Source: CBDATB01 sp965199745
GTDB taxonomy: Bacteria; Bacteroidota; Bacteroidia; Cytophagales; Flammeovirgaceae
Reading direction: 5' to 3'
DNA: 64,000 nucleotides
NCBI GenBank assembly: GCA_965199745.1
Contig: CBDATB010000013.1
Coordinates: 62,001-126,000, forward strand
The position numbers and the translations under genes are program-made. Shown here one piece after another: positions 40,274 to 48,013 of the stretch; position 1 is the first letter of the stretch; the number at the start of each line of letters is the position of its first letter. The notes below the pieces were generated by a model, which had not been told where the DNA came from, did no database searches, and saw only the letters and a list, made by a program, of their open reading frames with translations.

Positions 40274-40851
40274 TATATTTAAATCAAAATATTAGAAATG
40301 TATATTGCATCAGGTTAATTAGAGCAAGATAAATACTAATTAGTCAATTTTCAAAATTTCTTTATTTTTTAGTAATATTTTTAAAGAATTTTTTATTAAA
40401 CTCGCATCTGTTTCTTTTAACTGTCCTGTCCGTAGATTTTCTACAATAGACATAAAAACATCTTTGCAAAGTCCTGCTTGTTTTTGTGACAAAAACTAGG
40501 CTGCCTAGATGTTGTTTAAAAATAAAAAATATGTCAAGATCTTCTCACGGCGTCTTTTGCAATAAAAAAACCTTATTTTCTGTATTCTTAGGTGACTTTT
40601 TGAATGGGAAAAGGGCTATTCTTATCCAATTTGGAGATAGTTTATTGCCTTACGAAATAAATCAAACTTATGATGTTTTTGATATGAATAACTGCACAAG
40701 GTAGGAAGATCTTATGCAAGCTGGCTTGCCGGCCCCTTACTACAAGTAAGGGTATTTTGCCTCAAAAGTCGCGTCTAAGTTTCCGATGCGTAACACGATT
40801 TAGTCAGCACACTTTTAACCGTTTTTAATAGAAAAATTTTTGTAGTATCAC
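40274..40851. other. Mostly gene-free interval
   Basis: This 578-base gap separates the CAP gene from the SiaB-SiaC fusion. It contains one short minus-strand coding remnant (40340-40495). A 72-codon plus-strand frame at 40486-40704 has no recognisable content and no convincing start, so I do not call it. Confidence 0.4.
40340..40495 (-). pseudogene. Possible C-terminal gene remnant
   Basis: On the minus strand, 51 sense codons run without interruption to a stop at 40340: FLSQKQAGLCKDVFMSIVEN, then RTGQLKETDASLIKNSL and KNKEILKID. The composition is helical and protein-like, unlike the surrounding AT-rich DNA. A stop at 40496 cuts it upstream. I do not recognise the family; an internal ATG would leave a 37-residue peptide. 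Confidence 0.25.
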
Positions 40852-41793
40852 ATGCAAGTGGATAATGATAATTTTAGTGTTACAGAAATTAAGGCTAGAC
40901 TAACAGAGAATCATATTAACATGGTATATAGGGGGATGCTATCTCAAGAAATTCTCACACTGATAGGTCAACAGTTAAAAAATTCTCTTTCCAACCGTTT
41001 GGTAAGCAAAAGACTTTTTGCCATTGCAGTGGAAGTTTGTCAGAATATACATCATTATTCATCAGAACGCTCATGTTCAGATAAGGAACAAAAAGAAATA
41101 GGAATTGGAACAATTGCTTTCGGCAAAAGTGAGAGTCATCACATGATTTTCTCTGGTAATTATATTGACAAAGACTTAAAAAAAATCATTATAGAACGGG
41201 TAAATATTATCAATGCATTATCTACGAATGAATTGCGCGATTTTTACTTAAAACAAAGAAAAGAACCCCAAATAGGAAATAAGCCGGGTGCTAACTTGGG
41301 CTTTATTGATGTGAAAAGAAAATCGGGCAACCCACTAGAAATCGAATTCATACATTCAAATGACCAAAACAGAGTGTTTTTTATTTTATCAGTAAGAGTA
41401 GATAAAAGTATTAGAATGAAAAATTTTTTCTATAAAGGATCAAGCTTTGAACCTACCATAGATTTTAACGCTGAAACAGGTGTGTTGGAAATTGAAGGCG
41501 AGTCTTATCATGAGTATACTAAAGAGTTCTTTCAGCCTATTTTCGATTGGCTCAAAAAATATCTTTTAGAACCCAACAGAGTTGTTACACTTAATTTCAA
41601 AATGTATTATTTCAATACTTCTTCAGCAAGAAGATTCCTAGAAATATTGACAATGCTGGAAGAATATCAGAATACTAAAGACGGTCGCATCAGAGTGAAC
41701 TGGTATTACGAGCATAATGATATTGACATGTTGGAAAGCGGTGAGGAATACTCAGAGGATGTAGACTTGGAATTTAACCTAGTCCCTTACTAA
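40852..41793 (+). CDS. SiaB-type kinase fused to SiaC-type (DUF1987) phosphoprotein
   Basis: The N-terminal ~185 residues resemble SiaB/DUF6272 kinases of the HATPase fold: VEVCQNIHHYS (N-box-like, 61-70) and NKPGANLGFIDVKRKSG (G-box-like). The C-terminal ~115 residues are a DUF1987/SiaC domain: EIEGESYHEYTKEFFQPIFDWL and NFKMYYFNTSSARRFLEIL, where T256 is the likely phospho-acceptor. In Pseudomonas, SiaB phosphorylates SiaC, which controls the diguanylate cyclase SiaD. Here kinase and substrate are one chain. No phosphatase (SiaA) or cyclase lies adjacent. Cytoplasmic. Confidence 0.82.
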   Translation: MQVDNDNFSVTEIKARLTENHINMVYRGMLSQEILTLIGQQLKNSLSNRLVSKRLFAIAVEVCQNIHHYSSERSCSDKEQKEIGIGTIAFGKSESHHMIFSGNYIDKDLKKIIIERVNIINALSTNELRDFYLKQRKEPQIGNKPGANLGFIDVKRKSGNPLEIEFIHSNDQNRVFFILSVRVDKSIRMKNFFYKGSSFEPTIDFNAETGVLEIEGESYHEYTKEFFQPIFDWLKKYLLEPNRVVTLNFKMYYFNTSSARRFLEILTMLEEYQNTKDGRIRVNWYYEHNDIDMLESGEEYSEDVDLEFNLVPY

Positions 41794-41883
41794 ATTTTAC
41801 ATGTTTTTAATATTATGTATTTTTTTTAAAATATTACAGGCTATCGCAAACTTAAAACACGGTTCTATCATAAAGAATCAAGT

Positions 41884-42290
41884 CTAAAAAGGTAAGTCAG
41901 GATTGGTCACCTCAAACAATATGTCTAAAGGGTTTTTTATATTTTGTAAAGAGTTGTTACTAACCTCAGTATAAATTTCTGTTGTTTTAATACTTTTGTG
42001 ACCTAGCAATTCTTGAATATACCTAATATTTATACCACTTTCCATTAAATGGGTTGTGTAACTGTGCCTTAATACATGAGCTGAAACAGAAAGAGGAATC
42101 CTTGCTTTAGCAGCACATTTTTTTAATATTTGATTGATACTTGATGCCGTATATGCTCCTCCGCTAGTACCCTCAAACAAATAATATTTAGGTCTATATT
42201 GGACATAATACTGTCGCAATAGTTGTTTTAAAGCATTGCCTAATGGTATGTTCTATCTTTGTTTCCCTTACTGCTGCTACAAATTGACGC
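41884..42290 (-). pseudogene. Tyrosine recombinase (integrase) C-terminal remnant with frameshift
   Basis: The main frame (to 42219, open to ~42250) has IPLGNALKQLLRQYYVQYRP, YYLFEGTSGG, box II HVLRHSYTTHLMESG, and GHKSIKTTEIYTEV with the nucleophilic Tyr. Just upstream, one frame over, SSSKGNKDRT directly precedes IPLGNALK, so a 1-base deletion near 42250 explains the break. The N-terminal half, including the first catalytic Arg, is missing beyond ~42290. The segment between PLG and YYLFEG has no IntI-type insertion. It points away from the cassette-like array on its right. Confidence 0.8.
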
Positions 42291-42297
42291 ATACTAG

Positions 42298-43107
42298 AAG
42301 CACTATACTCGTGTTTATAAAATAGGCATTATCCAACAAGCTAAGCAGGATAAAATAAGAAAACTAAACAGTAAGGCAGAGAGGCTAAAAATCAACCTTG
42401 ATAAGCATATCGAAGCCTACAAAATTTTTCAAGATGCGGTAGAAGAAGACGATGATATTGCATTGTTAAACTCTCATAAACAGTTACTGGATATAGAGGG
42501 TAATATTTTAAACAATGTGGACTACCTCATTGAAAAAGGAGACTTTTGTGATTTAGAAAAACTGAAAAGTAGTATTAAAAAATCTCGAAGCAAACAGAGT
42601 GAGGAGATTGATAAAGTTCAACAAAAATTGATAGAAAATTTGCATAATTTATCTGTCAATGATAGAGAAGCCCCATTTTTAACACTGGATGAAAATCAAA
42701 AACGAGAGCTACCTAATTTGACAGAGGATGGTTTCTATAGAGAGTATTATGAAAATGGTAATATTCAGTCCTCATTTGAAAGAATAGATAACAACGTTGA
42801 AATTGCAAAATTTTATGACAAAGAAGGTAATTTGCAGTACGAGACTAACAAACTACAAAATGATTATTCTTTACATAAATCATACTATTCGAATGGTCAA
42901 TTAGCAAGTGAAATGTTATATTCTAAATACGCACCTTATGAAGTTATCTCATTTTTTGACAAAGATGGGAATCCACTTGATGCGGACACACTTGAAAAAG
43001 GGACAGGAGTAATACACCAGTATGATGCGTTTGGAAAATTAGTAGTATCAAAGAAATACGAGAATGGTCAATTTATAAAACAGAGTAAGAGGAAAAAACT
43101 CAAATAA
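42298..43107 (+). CDS. YwqK-type MORN_2 repeat protein, N-terminally truncated
   Basis: The frame is open from 42298, directly at the junction with the recombinase remnant. No ATG occurs; TTG at 42463 is the first plausible start. The region 42298-42450 encodes a Lys-rich helix (IIQQAKQDKIRKLNSKAERL). The C-terminal half has three toxin-antitoxin YwqK-like repeats: DGFYREYYENGNIQSSF, KSYYSNGQLASEML, HQYDAFGKLVVSKKYENGQF. The true N-terminus was probably lost in a rearrangement. A patatin fragment follows within 3 bases, suggesting the original partner. Confidence 0.55.
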   Translation, partial: KHYTRVYKIGIIQQAKQDKIRKLNSKAERLKINLDKHIEAYKIFQDAVEEDDDIALLNSHKQLLDIEGNILNNVDYLIEKGDFCDLEKLKSSIKKSRSKQSEEIDKVQQKLIENLHNLSVNDREAPFLTLDENQKRELPNLTEDGFYREYYENGNIQSSFERIDNNVEIAKFYDKEGNLQYETNKLQNDYSLHKSYYSNGQLASEMLYSKYAPYEVISFFDKDGNPLDADTLEKGTGVIHQYDAFGKLVVSKKYENGQFIKQSKRKKLK

Positions 43108-43109
43108 TC

Positions 43110-43217
43110 ATGTATAAAATATTATCTTTAGATGGAGGGGGTAGTTGGGCAATATTGCAACTACTTACCTTAAAAGAAAAATATAGAATTAAAACTTTTC
43201 ACAAACAGTCGGAATAA
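43110..43217 (+). pseudogene. Patatin-like phospholipase N-terminal fragment
   Basis: An ATG at 43110 gives MYKILSLDGGGSWAILQLLT and LKEKYRI before a divergent tail and stop at 43215. KILSLDGGGSWAI is the oxyanion-loop start of patatin-like lipases (DGGGxxG/A). The catalytic GxSxG and Asp are absent because only 35 codons remain. It begins 3 bases after the YwqK-like gene. Confidence 0.65.
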
Positions 43218-43240
43218 GCCGAAAAGAGACGTTAAACAGG
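43209..43240. repeat. attC-like half site, GTTAAAC (site 0)
   Basis: Contains TCGGAATAAGCCGA (short palindrome) followed by GAGAC-GTTAAACAGG. GTTAAAC fits GTTRRRY, and the GAGAC-GTT context matches the right ends of sites 2, 3, 5 and 8. The left half is not visible, probably lost with the patatin gene. Confidence 0.45.
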
Positions 43241-43270
43241 AGTAGGATTCAAATTTTTAAACAAATAGAT

Positions 43271-44533
43271 ATGAAAAATACGGTATCTTTTGGTTGTTTA
43301 TTTTTACTAATAACGATCTTTAATTCAATATTTGCTCAAGAGAGTTTGACAATGATTAAATTAAAAGAAATGGAACTAAAGTTTCAGACGAGAATGGATA
43401 GTATCGCAGATAATTTAAAGTCCAAAACAATAAGTGATAGTATTTTACTAATGAAAAGGACTCAAAATATTGAAATGCGATATCAAAAAATGAAATCTAA
43501 ATTGAGAAAAAGAGATAGTATAGACTATTATAAAATTTACAATTCTGCTACTCAAATTCTTATGAAGGGACTTGCCATAGGAGCTGTTGTTAATATCACT
43601 AAAGAAGATGACCTAGTCAAACAGACTATCAAAAATATAGGTGACAAGAGATCTCCAACAAACGATTCTTTTGGAAAATCTTTTATTGATATTATCACAG
43701 AGCAAGCCAAGAATATGTTTTCAGCCAGTCGCTTTAAAAATCCAGATAACGCAAAAAATATATGGAATTCTATTGTAGATAAAATAGTAAATAATGATAT
43801 TATTAATGTAGTACTGAAATCAAATCCGATTACAAGTACCATATCTAGCATTATTACATCTGCAGCATTTTTTATTGACAATGATTTGAAACTTAAGAAC
43901 AATCAAAAAGTCAAAGAGGTTTTTATCAGAGATGAAATTATAAAATTTCAAAACAGACTCAAGCCCTTTCTTACATATTACTATGAGTTAGATGAGGCAT
44001 CACGCATATATGATTTAGATAAAGAACAGTTTGATATAACGTTTGAGAATTTTACTATTTCTTCAAAGACTTTATATTTGGACTTCATGACTGCTACAGG
44101 TTGCAAAGAATCTAAAGAAGAACTTGACTGCTTTAATAAATTATTTAAAAGGAATAAAGGAAATAATATACCATACGGTAGTGTCTTAGCAAAAGAAGAA
44201 ATAACTAAAATCTCCAAATATACTTCTAATTGGAATATCATATTGTTACAATTTAAATCTTATTTAGTTGAACGAGATGACATTGTAATCGATTATCTTA
44301 ATAACACTGAAAAATTATTAAATGGCTATATTACCGATATTAAAGAAGTCAAATCTGAAAATAAATATAATGCTATGTTTGATTTAGCAAAAGTAAAAGA
44401 ATTTATAGTTCAAATAGATGAGACAAAAAAGAAAATCATCACTAGAAGAGATAATTTAAACAAATCTAAGGACGTAATGGATGGTTTAGTGAATTACAAA
44501 GAACAACTTCAAAAATCAAAGGCTAAAAAATAA
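43271..44533 (+). CDS. Exported hypothetical protein, cassette cargo
   Basis: A 420-residue protein with a signal peptide (FGCLFLLITIFNSIFAQ). It is predominantly helical, with coiled-coil-prone ends (MIKLKEMELKFQTRMDSIAD; VQIDETKKKIITRRDNLNKS) and a more hydrophobic centre (ATQILMKGLAIGAVVNI, NPITSTISSIITSAAFF). No family is recognised. It starts 40 bases after GTTAAAC and its stop is at an AAC-GTATAA motif, so it fills one cassette-like unit. Confidence 0.6.
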   Translation: MKNTVSFGCLFLLITIFNSIFAQESLTMIKLKEMELKFQTRMDSIADNLKSKTISDSILLMKRTQNIEMRYQKMKSKLRKRDSIDYYKIYNSATQILMKGLAIGAVVNITKEDDLVKQTIKNIGDKRSPTNDSFGKSFIDIITEQAKNMFSASRFKNPDNAKNIWNSIVDKIVNNDIINVVLKSNPITSTISSIITSAAFFIDNDLKLKNNQKVKEVFIRDEIIKFQNRLKPFLTYYYELDEASRIYDLDKEQFDITFENFTISSKTLYLDFMTATGCKESKEELDCFNKLFKRNKGNNIPYGSVLAKEEITKISKYTSNWNIILLQFKSYLVERDDIVIDYLNNTEKLLNGYITDIKEVKSENKYNAMFDLAKVKEFIVQIDETKKKIITRRDNLNKSKDVMDGLVNYKEQLQKSKAKK

Positions 44534-44561
44534 CAAATCGTATAAATATCTTAATCAAGGA
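44529..44561. repeat. attC-like left half (AAC-n5-GTATAA)
   Basis: Directly at the stop of the preceding gene, TAAC-AAATC-GTATAAATATC followed by GATATT resembles the left arm of site 3 (GAAC-ATT-GTATAA). No matching right arm or GTT box follows. Probably a degraded site. Confidence 0.3.
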
Positions 44562-44766
44562 TATTACCCGTAATCACTACAAAGGTATAGGACAGCCAGA
44601 GGTAAATGTGGCAGAGGAATTGCTAATCCGCAAGGTTGGTCAGGCGGTGTAGCAGGACTAGGTAAAGAAGGGGATTGGCTTTACGATTGTGATAGAAAAA
44701 TTGGAGGAACAAAAAAAGAAACTAAAAGAAGAACTCAACAAGGACATTAAAATCAAAATAGAAATT

Positions 44767-45144
44767 ATGAGAATCAAACGTAATATTTTTAACTTTTTCG
44801 TTTCATTAGATCAACTAGGAAATGTCTTGGCTGGTGGTAACCCCGATAACACCGTATCATCGATAGTAGGTTATTATACTAAAGTCTACTATAAATCTAG
44901 TAAAGTTCCTTTTATATGGGAGTTCTTAAAATGGCTTATTGATTTATCTTTTTGGCCAAAGGATGGAAAAAAACACTGTGAAGAGGCTTATTTTAATGAT
45001 TCTGGTGAAATGCTTTATGAAACAAGCAATATCGCAATAGGTAGTATTAACAGTTCTGACAATTGTATTCTGTTGCCTTTTGATTGCCCCTTCATTATAC
45101 ATTCTCTATCTACTTGGAATTGCTTCACCAAAACGAATCGATAG
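44767..45144 (+). CDS. Phage-type hypothetical protein
   Basis: From the ATG at 44767 the protein begins MRIKRNIFNFFVSLDQLGNVLAGG, then NPDNTVSSIVGYY, and contains KKHCEEAYF. This DQ-n-GG-PDxTxSS...HC pattern occurs in small proteins of prophage lysis/structural regions, as I recall. An alternative GTG start lies at 44689. The C-terminal residues overlap the next frame and may be altered by indels. It is unusual cargo and could be a phage fragment captured in the array. Confidence 0.45.
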   Translation: MRIKRNIFNFFVSLDQLGNVLAGGNPDNTVSSIVGYYTKVYYKSSKVPFIWEFLKWLIDLSFWPKDGKKHCEEAYFNDSGEMLYETSNIAIGSINSSDNCILLPFDCPFIIHSLSTWNCFTKTNR

Positions 45145-45361
45145 AGAACAGAATATTAAAAATCGCTTAACACTTGCTGAATCTAAATTAAAAGGTGCAT
45201 TAAGAGAACTGTATAAACATAATGTTGAGGTTGACAAAAACTTAAAAGAAAAGCTAAGTAAGACCCAAGCAACGCTCAAGCAGATTTCTCAAAAAATAAA
45301 TGGTATATTGGAAAGGCACAGAGGATATAAAGAATTTAAAGAAGCTATAAAAAAATGGTAA
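45080..45361 (+). CDS. Small membrane-anchored coiled-coil protein (spanin-like?)
   Basis: A frame with a TTG start at 45080, open upstream to ~45040 (adding VVLTVLTIVFCCLL), encodes one transmembrane helix (LLIAPSLYILYLLGIA) followed by a long charged coiled coil (ESKLKGALRELYKHNVEVDK, QATLKQISQKINGIL). One N-terminal helix plus a coiled coil after a phage-like protein is reminiscent of Rz-type inner-membrane spanins, but this is only analogy. It overlaps the previous frame by 65 bases. Confidence 0.4.
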   Translation: MIAPSLYILYLLGIASPKRIDREQNIKNRLTLAESKLKGALRELYKHNVEVDKNLKEKLSKTQATLKQISQKINGILERHRGYKEFKEAIKKW

Positions 45362-45388
45362 TTTTGTAAAATCATAAACACGTTAGTT

Positions 45389-45577
45389 ATGAAAGTATTA
45401 TTAGACATCAAAGATGAAAAAGTGCCTTTTGTGATGGAGGTGCTTAAACATTTTGAGTTTGTAAAGGCTAAACCACTTACTGATGAAAAACCACATTTAG
45501 TAGATGAGATTAGAGAAGCTGTTGAAAATCTAAAATTGGTAAGACAAGGCAAGCTAAAAGCTCAACCCGCCAAATGA
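45389..45577 (+). CDS. Putative antitoxin of a RelE-type pair
   Basis: A 62-residue acidic/helical protein, MKVLLDIKDEKVPFVMEVLK, HFEFVKAKPLTDEKP, ending KLVRQGKLKAQPAK. I recall this as the small partner encoded before Bacteroidota RelE/ParE toxins. Its stop overlaps the toxin start by 4 bases (ATGA), showing translational coupling. Confidence 0.65.
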   Translation: MKVLLDIKDEKVPFVMEVLKHFEFVKAKPLTDEKPHLVDEIREAVENLKLVRQGKLKAQPAK

Positions 45578-45916
45578 ATTACTGGATGAAATTTAATATT
45601 CTTTCCATACCGCCTTTTGATAGGCAATTAAAGCGATTGGCTAAAAAATATCCTTCGCTAAAACCTGAGTTTTCTGCTCTACTCAATAGTTTGCAAACTG
45701 AACCCAAACAAGGTATTGCTATTGGAAGAAACTGCTACAAAATCAGGCTGGCTATCAAATCGAAAGGCAAGGGCAAAAGTGGTGGAGCGAGAGTGATTAC
45801 CAATTTTGGTTTCGGAAACTACTGTGTACCTACTCGCTATTTATGATAAACCTGAAGAAGAAAACATAACAGACAAAAAATTGAGTGAACTTATAAAACA
45901 AGTGCCACTGGAATAA
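45574..45916 (+). pseudogene. RelE/ParE-family toxin, frameshifted
   Basis: The N-terminal frame has SIPPFDRQLKRLAKKYPSLK and CYKIRLAIKSKGKGKSGG plus ARVITNF, typical of RelE/ParE toxins. After NFG the frame ends out of register, while the neighbouring frame continues SETTVYLLAIYDKPEEENIT to KQVPLE and a stop at 45914. A small deletion near 45812 explains the break. The toxin should be inactive while its antitoxin remains intact. Confidence 0.72.
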
Positions 45917-45922
45917 AAACTA

Positions 45923-45990
45923 CTGGCAACAAAAGATATAAGTAATAGGCTCGTGCCTCGCCTACTACTCATATTCCAAACGTTGTGCCC
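45923..45990. repeat. attC-like site 1 (68 bp)
   Basis: Left box CTGGCAAC, then arm GATATAAGTAATAGGC, a short loop, right arm GCCTACTACTCATAT, and right box GTTGTGCCC. The arms pair except for A-C mismatches. The right box opens the restriction-modification unit; its reverse complement nearly matches the left box of site 2. Confidence 0.65.
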
Positions 45991-46069
45991 AATTTGATTA
46001 ACATTCAGTTGTTCATTAAAATTTTTCGTTCTATACTCAATTTTTAGAACATATTTTTGCTTTTACGAT

Positions 46070-47050
46070 ATGTATAAAGAAAGACTAAAATTTATCGACC
46101 TCTTTTGTGGAATAGGAGGTTTCAGAGTAGCATTTGAAGAAGCCTGTGAGGAAAACGAAATCCATGCTGAATGCGTGTTTTCATCAGATATAGATAAATA
46201 TGCCCAAGAAAGTTACGAAACCAACTTCGGAGAAAGACTAGCAGGAGATATTACTAAAATTAACGAAAAAGATATTCCTGACCATGACATATTGTTTGCA
46301 GGTTTTCCGTGTCAACCATTTAGCATAATCGGACAAATGAAAGGACTAAATGATACAAGAGGAACATTGTTTTTTGACATTGCTCGAATTCTTAAAGAAA
46401 AAGAACCAAAAGCATTTATTTTAGAGAATGTAAAACATCTTGTCGGACACGATAAAGGAAAAACATTCAAGGTTATTGTAAAATCTCTTCAAGAATTAGG
46501 TTATCAAGTTCAGTATAGTGTTTTGAATACTTTAGATTTTGGACTTCCTCAAAAACGTGAACGAGTTGTAATTGTTGGACACAAAGAACCTATTTTATTT
46601 ACTTTTCCAAGTCCTGAAAAGCCTTATAAATCATTAACCGAAATTTTGGAAAACAAAGTTGATGAAAAGTACTATGCCTCTGACTACATAAGAAATAAAC
46701 GAAAAGAAAAACACACTTCATCTTATTATCCATCAATTTGGCACGAGAATAAATCAGGCAATATTTGTTCATACCCTTATTCTTGCGCACTACGTTCAGG
46801 AGCTTCTCATAATTATTTATTGGTAAACGGAGAAAGAAGATTGACACCTCGTGAAATGTTCAGATTACAAGGTTTCCCAGATTGGTATAAAATTGTCGTT
46901 AGTGATGCACAAGCCAAAAAACAGGCTGGCAATGCAGTTCCTGTAAATATGATTAAAGCTGTTTCACAAAAGCTACTACCATATGTTGCCACAACTATTG
47001 ACCAAGCATTGGTATTGAGAGAGTATGATTTAAAATACAATGCAAGTTAA
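46070..47050 (+). CDS. DNA (cytosine-5-)-methyltransferase
   Basis: A 326-residue C5-cytosine methyltransferase. Motif I is FIDLFCGIGGFRVAF, motif IV FAGFPCQPFS with catalytic C81, motif VI ENV (119-121), motif VIII QKRER (161-165), then a short target-recognition region (~180-260), and motifs IX/X with RRLTPREMFRLQGFP and QAGNAVPVNMI. It protects host DNA against the restriction enzyme encoded next, with stop and start overlapping as TAATG. It starts about 80 bases after the GTT box of site 1. The specificity is not deducible by eye. Confidence 0.94.
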   Translation: MYKERLKFIDLFCGIGGFRVAFEEACEENEIHAECVFSSDIDKYAQESYETNFGERLAGDITKINEKDIPDHDILFAGFPCQPFSIIGQMKGLNDTRGTLFFDIARILKEKEPKAFILENVKHLVGHDKGKTFKVIVKSLQELGYQVQYSVLNTLDFGLPQKRERVVIVGHKEPILFTFPSPEKPYKSLTEILENKVDEKYYASDYIRNKRKEKHTSSYYPSIWHENKSGNICSYPYSCALRSGASHNYLLVNGERRLTPREMFRLQGFPDWYKIVVSDAQAKKQAGNAVPVNMIKAVSQKLLPYVATTIDQALVLREYDLKYNAS

Positions 47051-47802
47051 TGGCAAAAAGAAAATCACCGAAATTAAGAACCGTAAGCAAATCTGTTTCG
47101 GCTTACCCACTAAACAAATTCAATTCTGACTTCCCGTATACTCTCGGTCAAGAAATTGTCTATCTTCTCGCAAGTAAAGGAAGAGCGGATTTACAAGGAA
47201 ATGAATGGGAACAAATTTTTGCCTTGTGTATTGGTGCGGACTGGAAACCTTCCAATGTTGGTTTAGATGATGTTGTGATGGGAAATACAGCTTGGGGCGC
47301 AAAAACAGTAAAATCTGGAATAAAAAACTTCAAAGATTTAGAGCAAGTAAGACTGATTTCTGGGCGAAACTCACCTGTTTATTCGTATGGCGGAACAATT
47401 GACACTTCTGCTGACCCAAATGAGATTGGAGAACAAGTATTAGAAATTTGGAATGAGAGAGTTTCCGCGATAAGAGAAAAATATAAACACTTGCGAACAG
47501 TTGTTTTAGTAAAATCAAATGACCTTTCACAGGCAGCAGTATTTGAATTTGATACAATCCGTTACGACGCAGAACTTTTCGACTTTGAATGGAATAAAAG
47601 AGGGAATTTAGAGGGTTTTGTAAAGGGAACTCGTGACAAACAATTCGTTTGGCAACCTCACGGCTCACAGTTTACGATTATAGAGAAAGTACCCGAAGAA
47701 ACTTTGATTTTGAAAATCAAACAACCTGAAACGCTTGACAAAGAAAAAATTCTTGAAGCAATTGGATTCGACAAATCTTGGGCTATAATTGAACGGAAAT
47801 AA
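47050..47802 (+). CDS. Type II restriction endonuclease
   Basis: A 250-residue protein translationally coupled (TAATG) to the C5 methyltransferase. VGLDDVVMGNTAWGAKTVKS has the spacing of a PD-(D/E)XK-like active site, with Asp and a downstream AxK. SNDLSQAAVFEFDT may carry another acidic residue. Position, size and pairing support a restriction enzyme of the same specificity; the sequence family is not one I can name. A decayed second copy of its N-terminus lies at 51833. The stop is 6 bases before the box of site 2. Confidence 0.8.
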   Translation: MAKRKSPKLRTVSKSVSAYPLNKFNSDFPYTLGQEIVYLLASKGRADLQGNEWEQIFALCIGADWKPSNVGLDDVVMGNTAWGAKTVKSGIKNFKDLEQVRLISGRNSPVYSYGGTIDTSADPNEIGEQVLEIWNERVSAIREKYKHLRTVVLVKSNDLSQAAVFEFDTIRYDAELFDFEWNKRGNLEGFVKGTRDKQFVWQPHGSQFTIIEKVPEETLILKIKQPETLDKEKILEAIGFDKSWAIIERK

Positions 47803-47807
47803 AAACT

Positions 47808-47943
47808 GGGTACAACAATGGCTATAAGTAATTGCTGGCTCTCGCCTACTTCTGAAAATCCTCGCGGATTTTCAGTTTGGTTTGTACTTGCAAAGTTAAC
47901 CGCTAAACCACGCAACTACTCATAGCCGAGACCGTTGTAGCAC
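47808..47943. repeat. attC-like site 2 (~136 bp, long type)
   Basis: Left box GGGTACAAC, arm GGCTATAAGTAATTG, a long central part with a perfect hairpin (CTGAAAATCC-TCGC-GGATTTTCAG), right arm CAACTACTCATAGCC, then GAGACC and GTTGTAGCAC. The left box is 8/9 complementary to GTTGTGCCC that begins the same unit at 45982, as expected for an integron cassette. Closely related to site 5. Confidence 0.7.
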
Positions 47944-48013
47944 ATTAAGAGAAGAAATTATTAACCTTATAAATAATTGACATGGCGACATTTAAACAAT
48001 TAGGAGAATCAAG

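Noticed and set aside
40486..40704. 72-codon frame before the SiaB-SiaC gene
   Set aside because: No plausible start context, no domain, and the composition looks random.
41884..42219. Calling the recombinase a true integron integrase (intI)
   Set aside because: The catalytic C-terminal boxes are generic to tyrosine recombinases, and the IntI-specific insertion is not present in the remaining segment.
47850..47880. Hairpin CTGAAAATCC/GGATTTTCAG as an intrinsic terminator of the restriction gene
   Set aside because: No T-run follows, and it lies in the middle of the larger palindromic site 2, where a central hairpin is expected.
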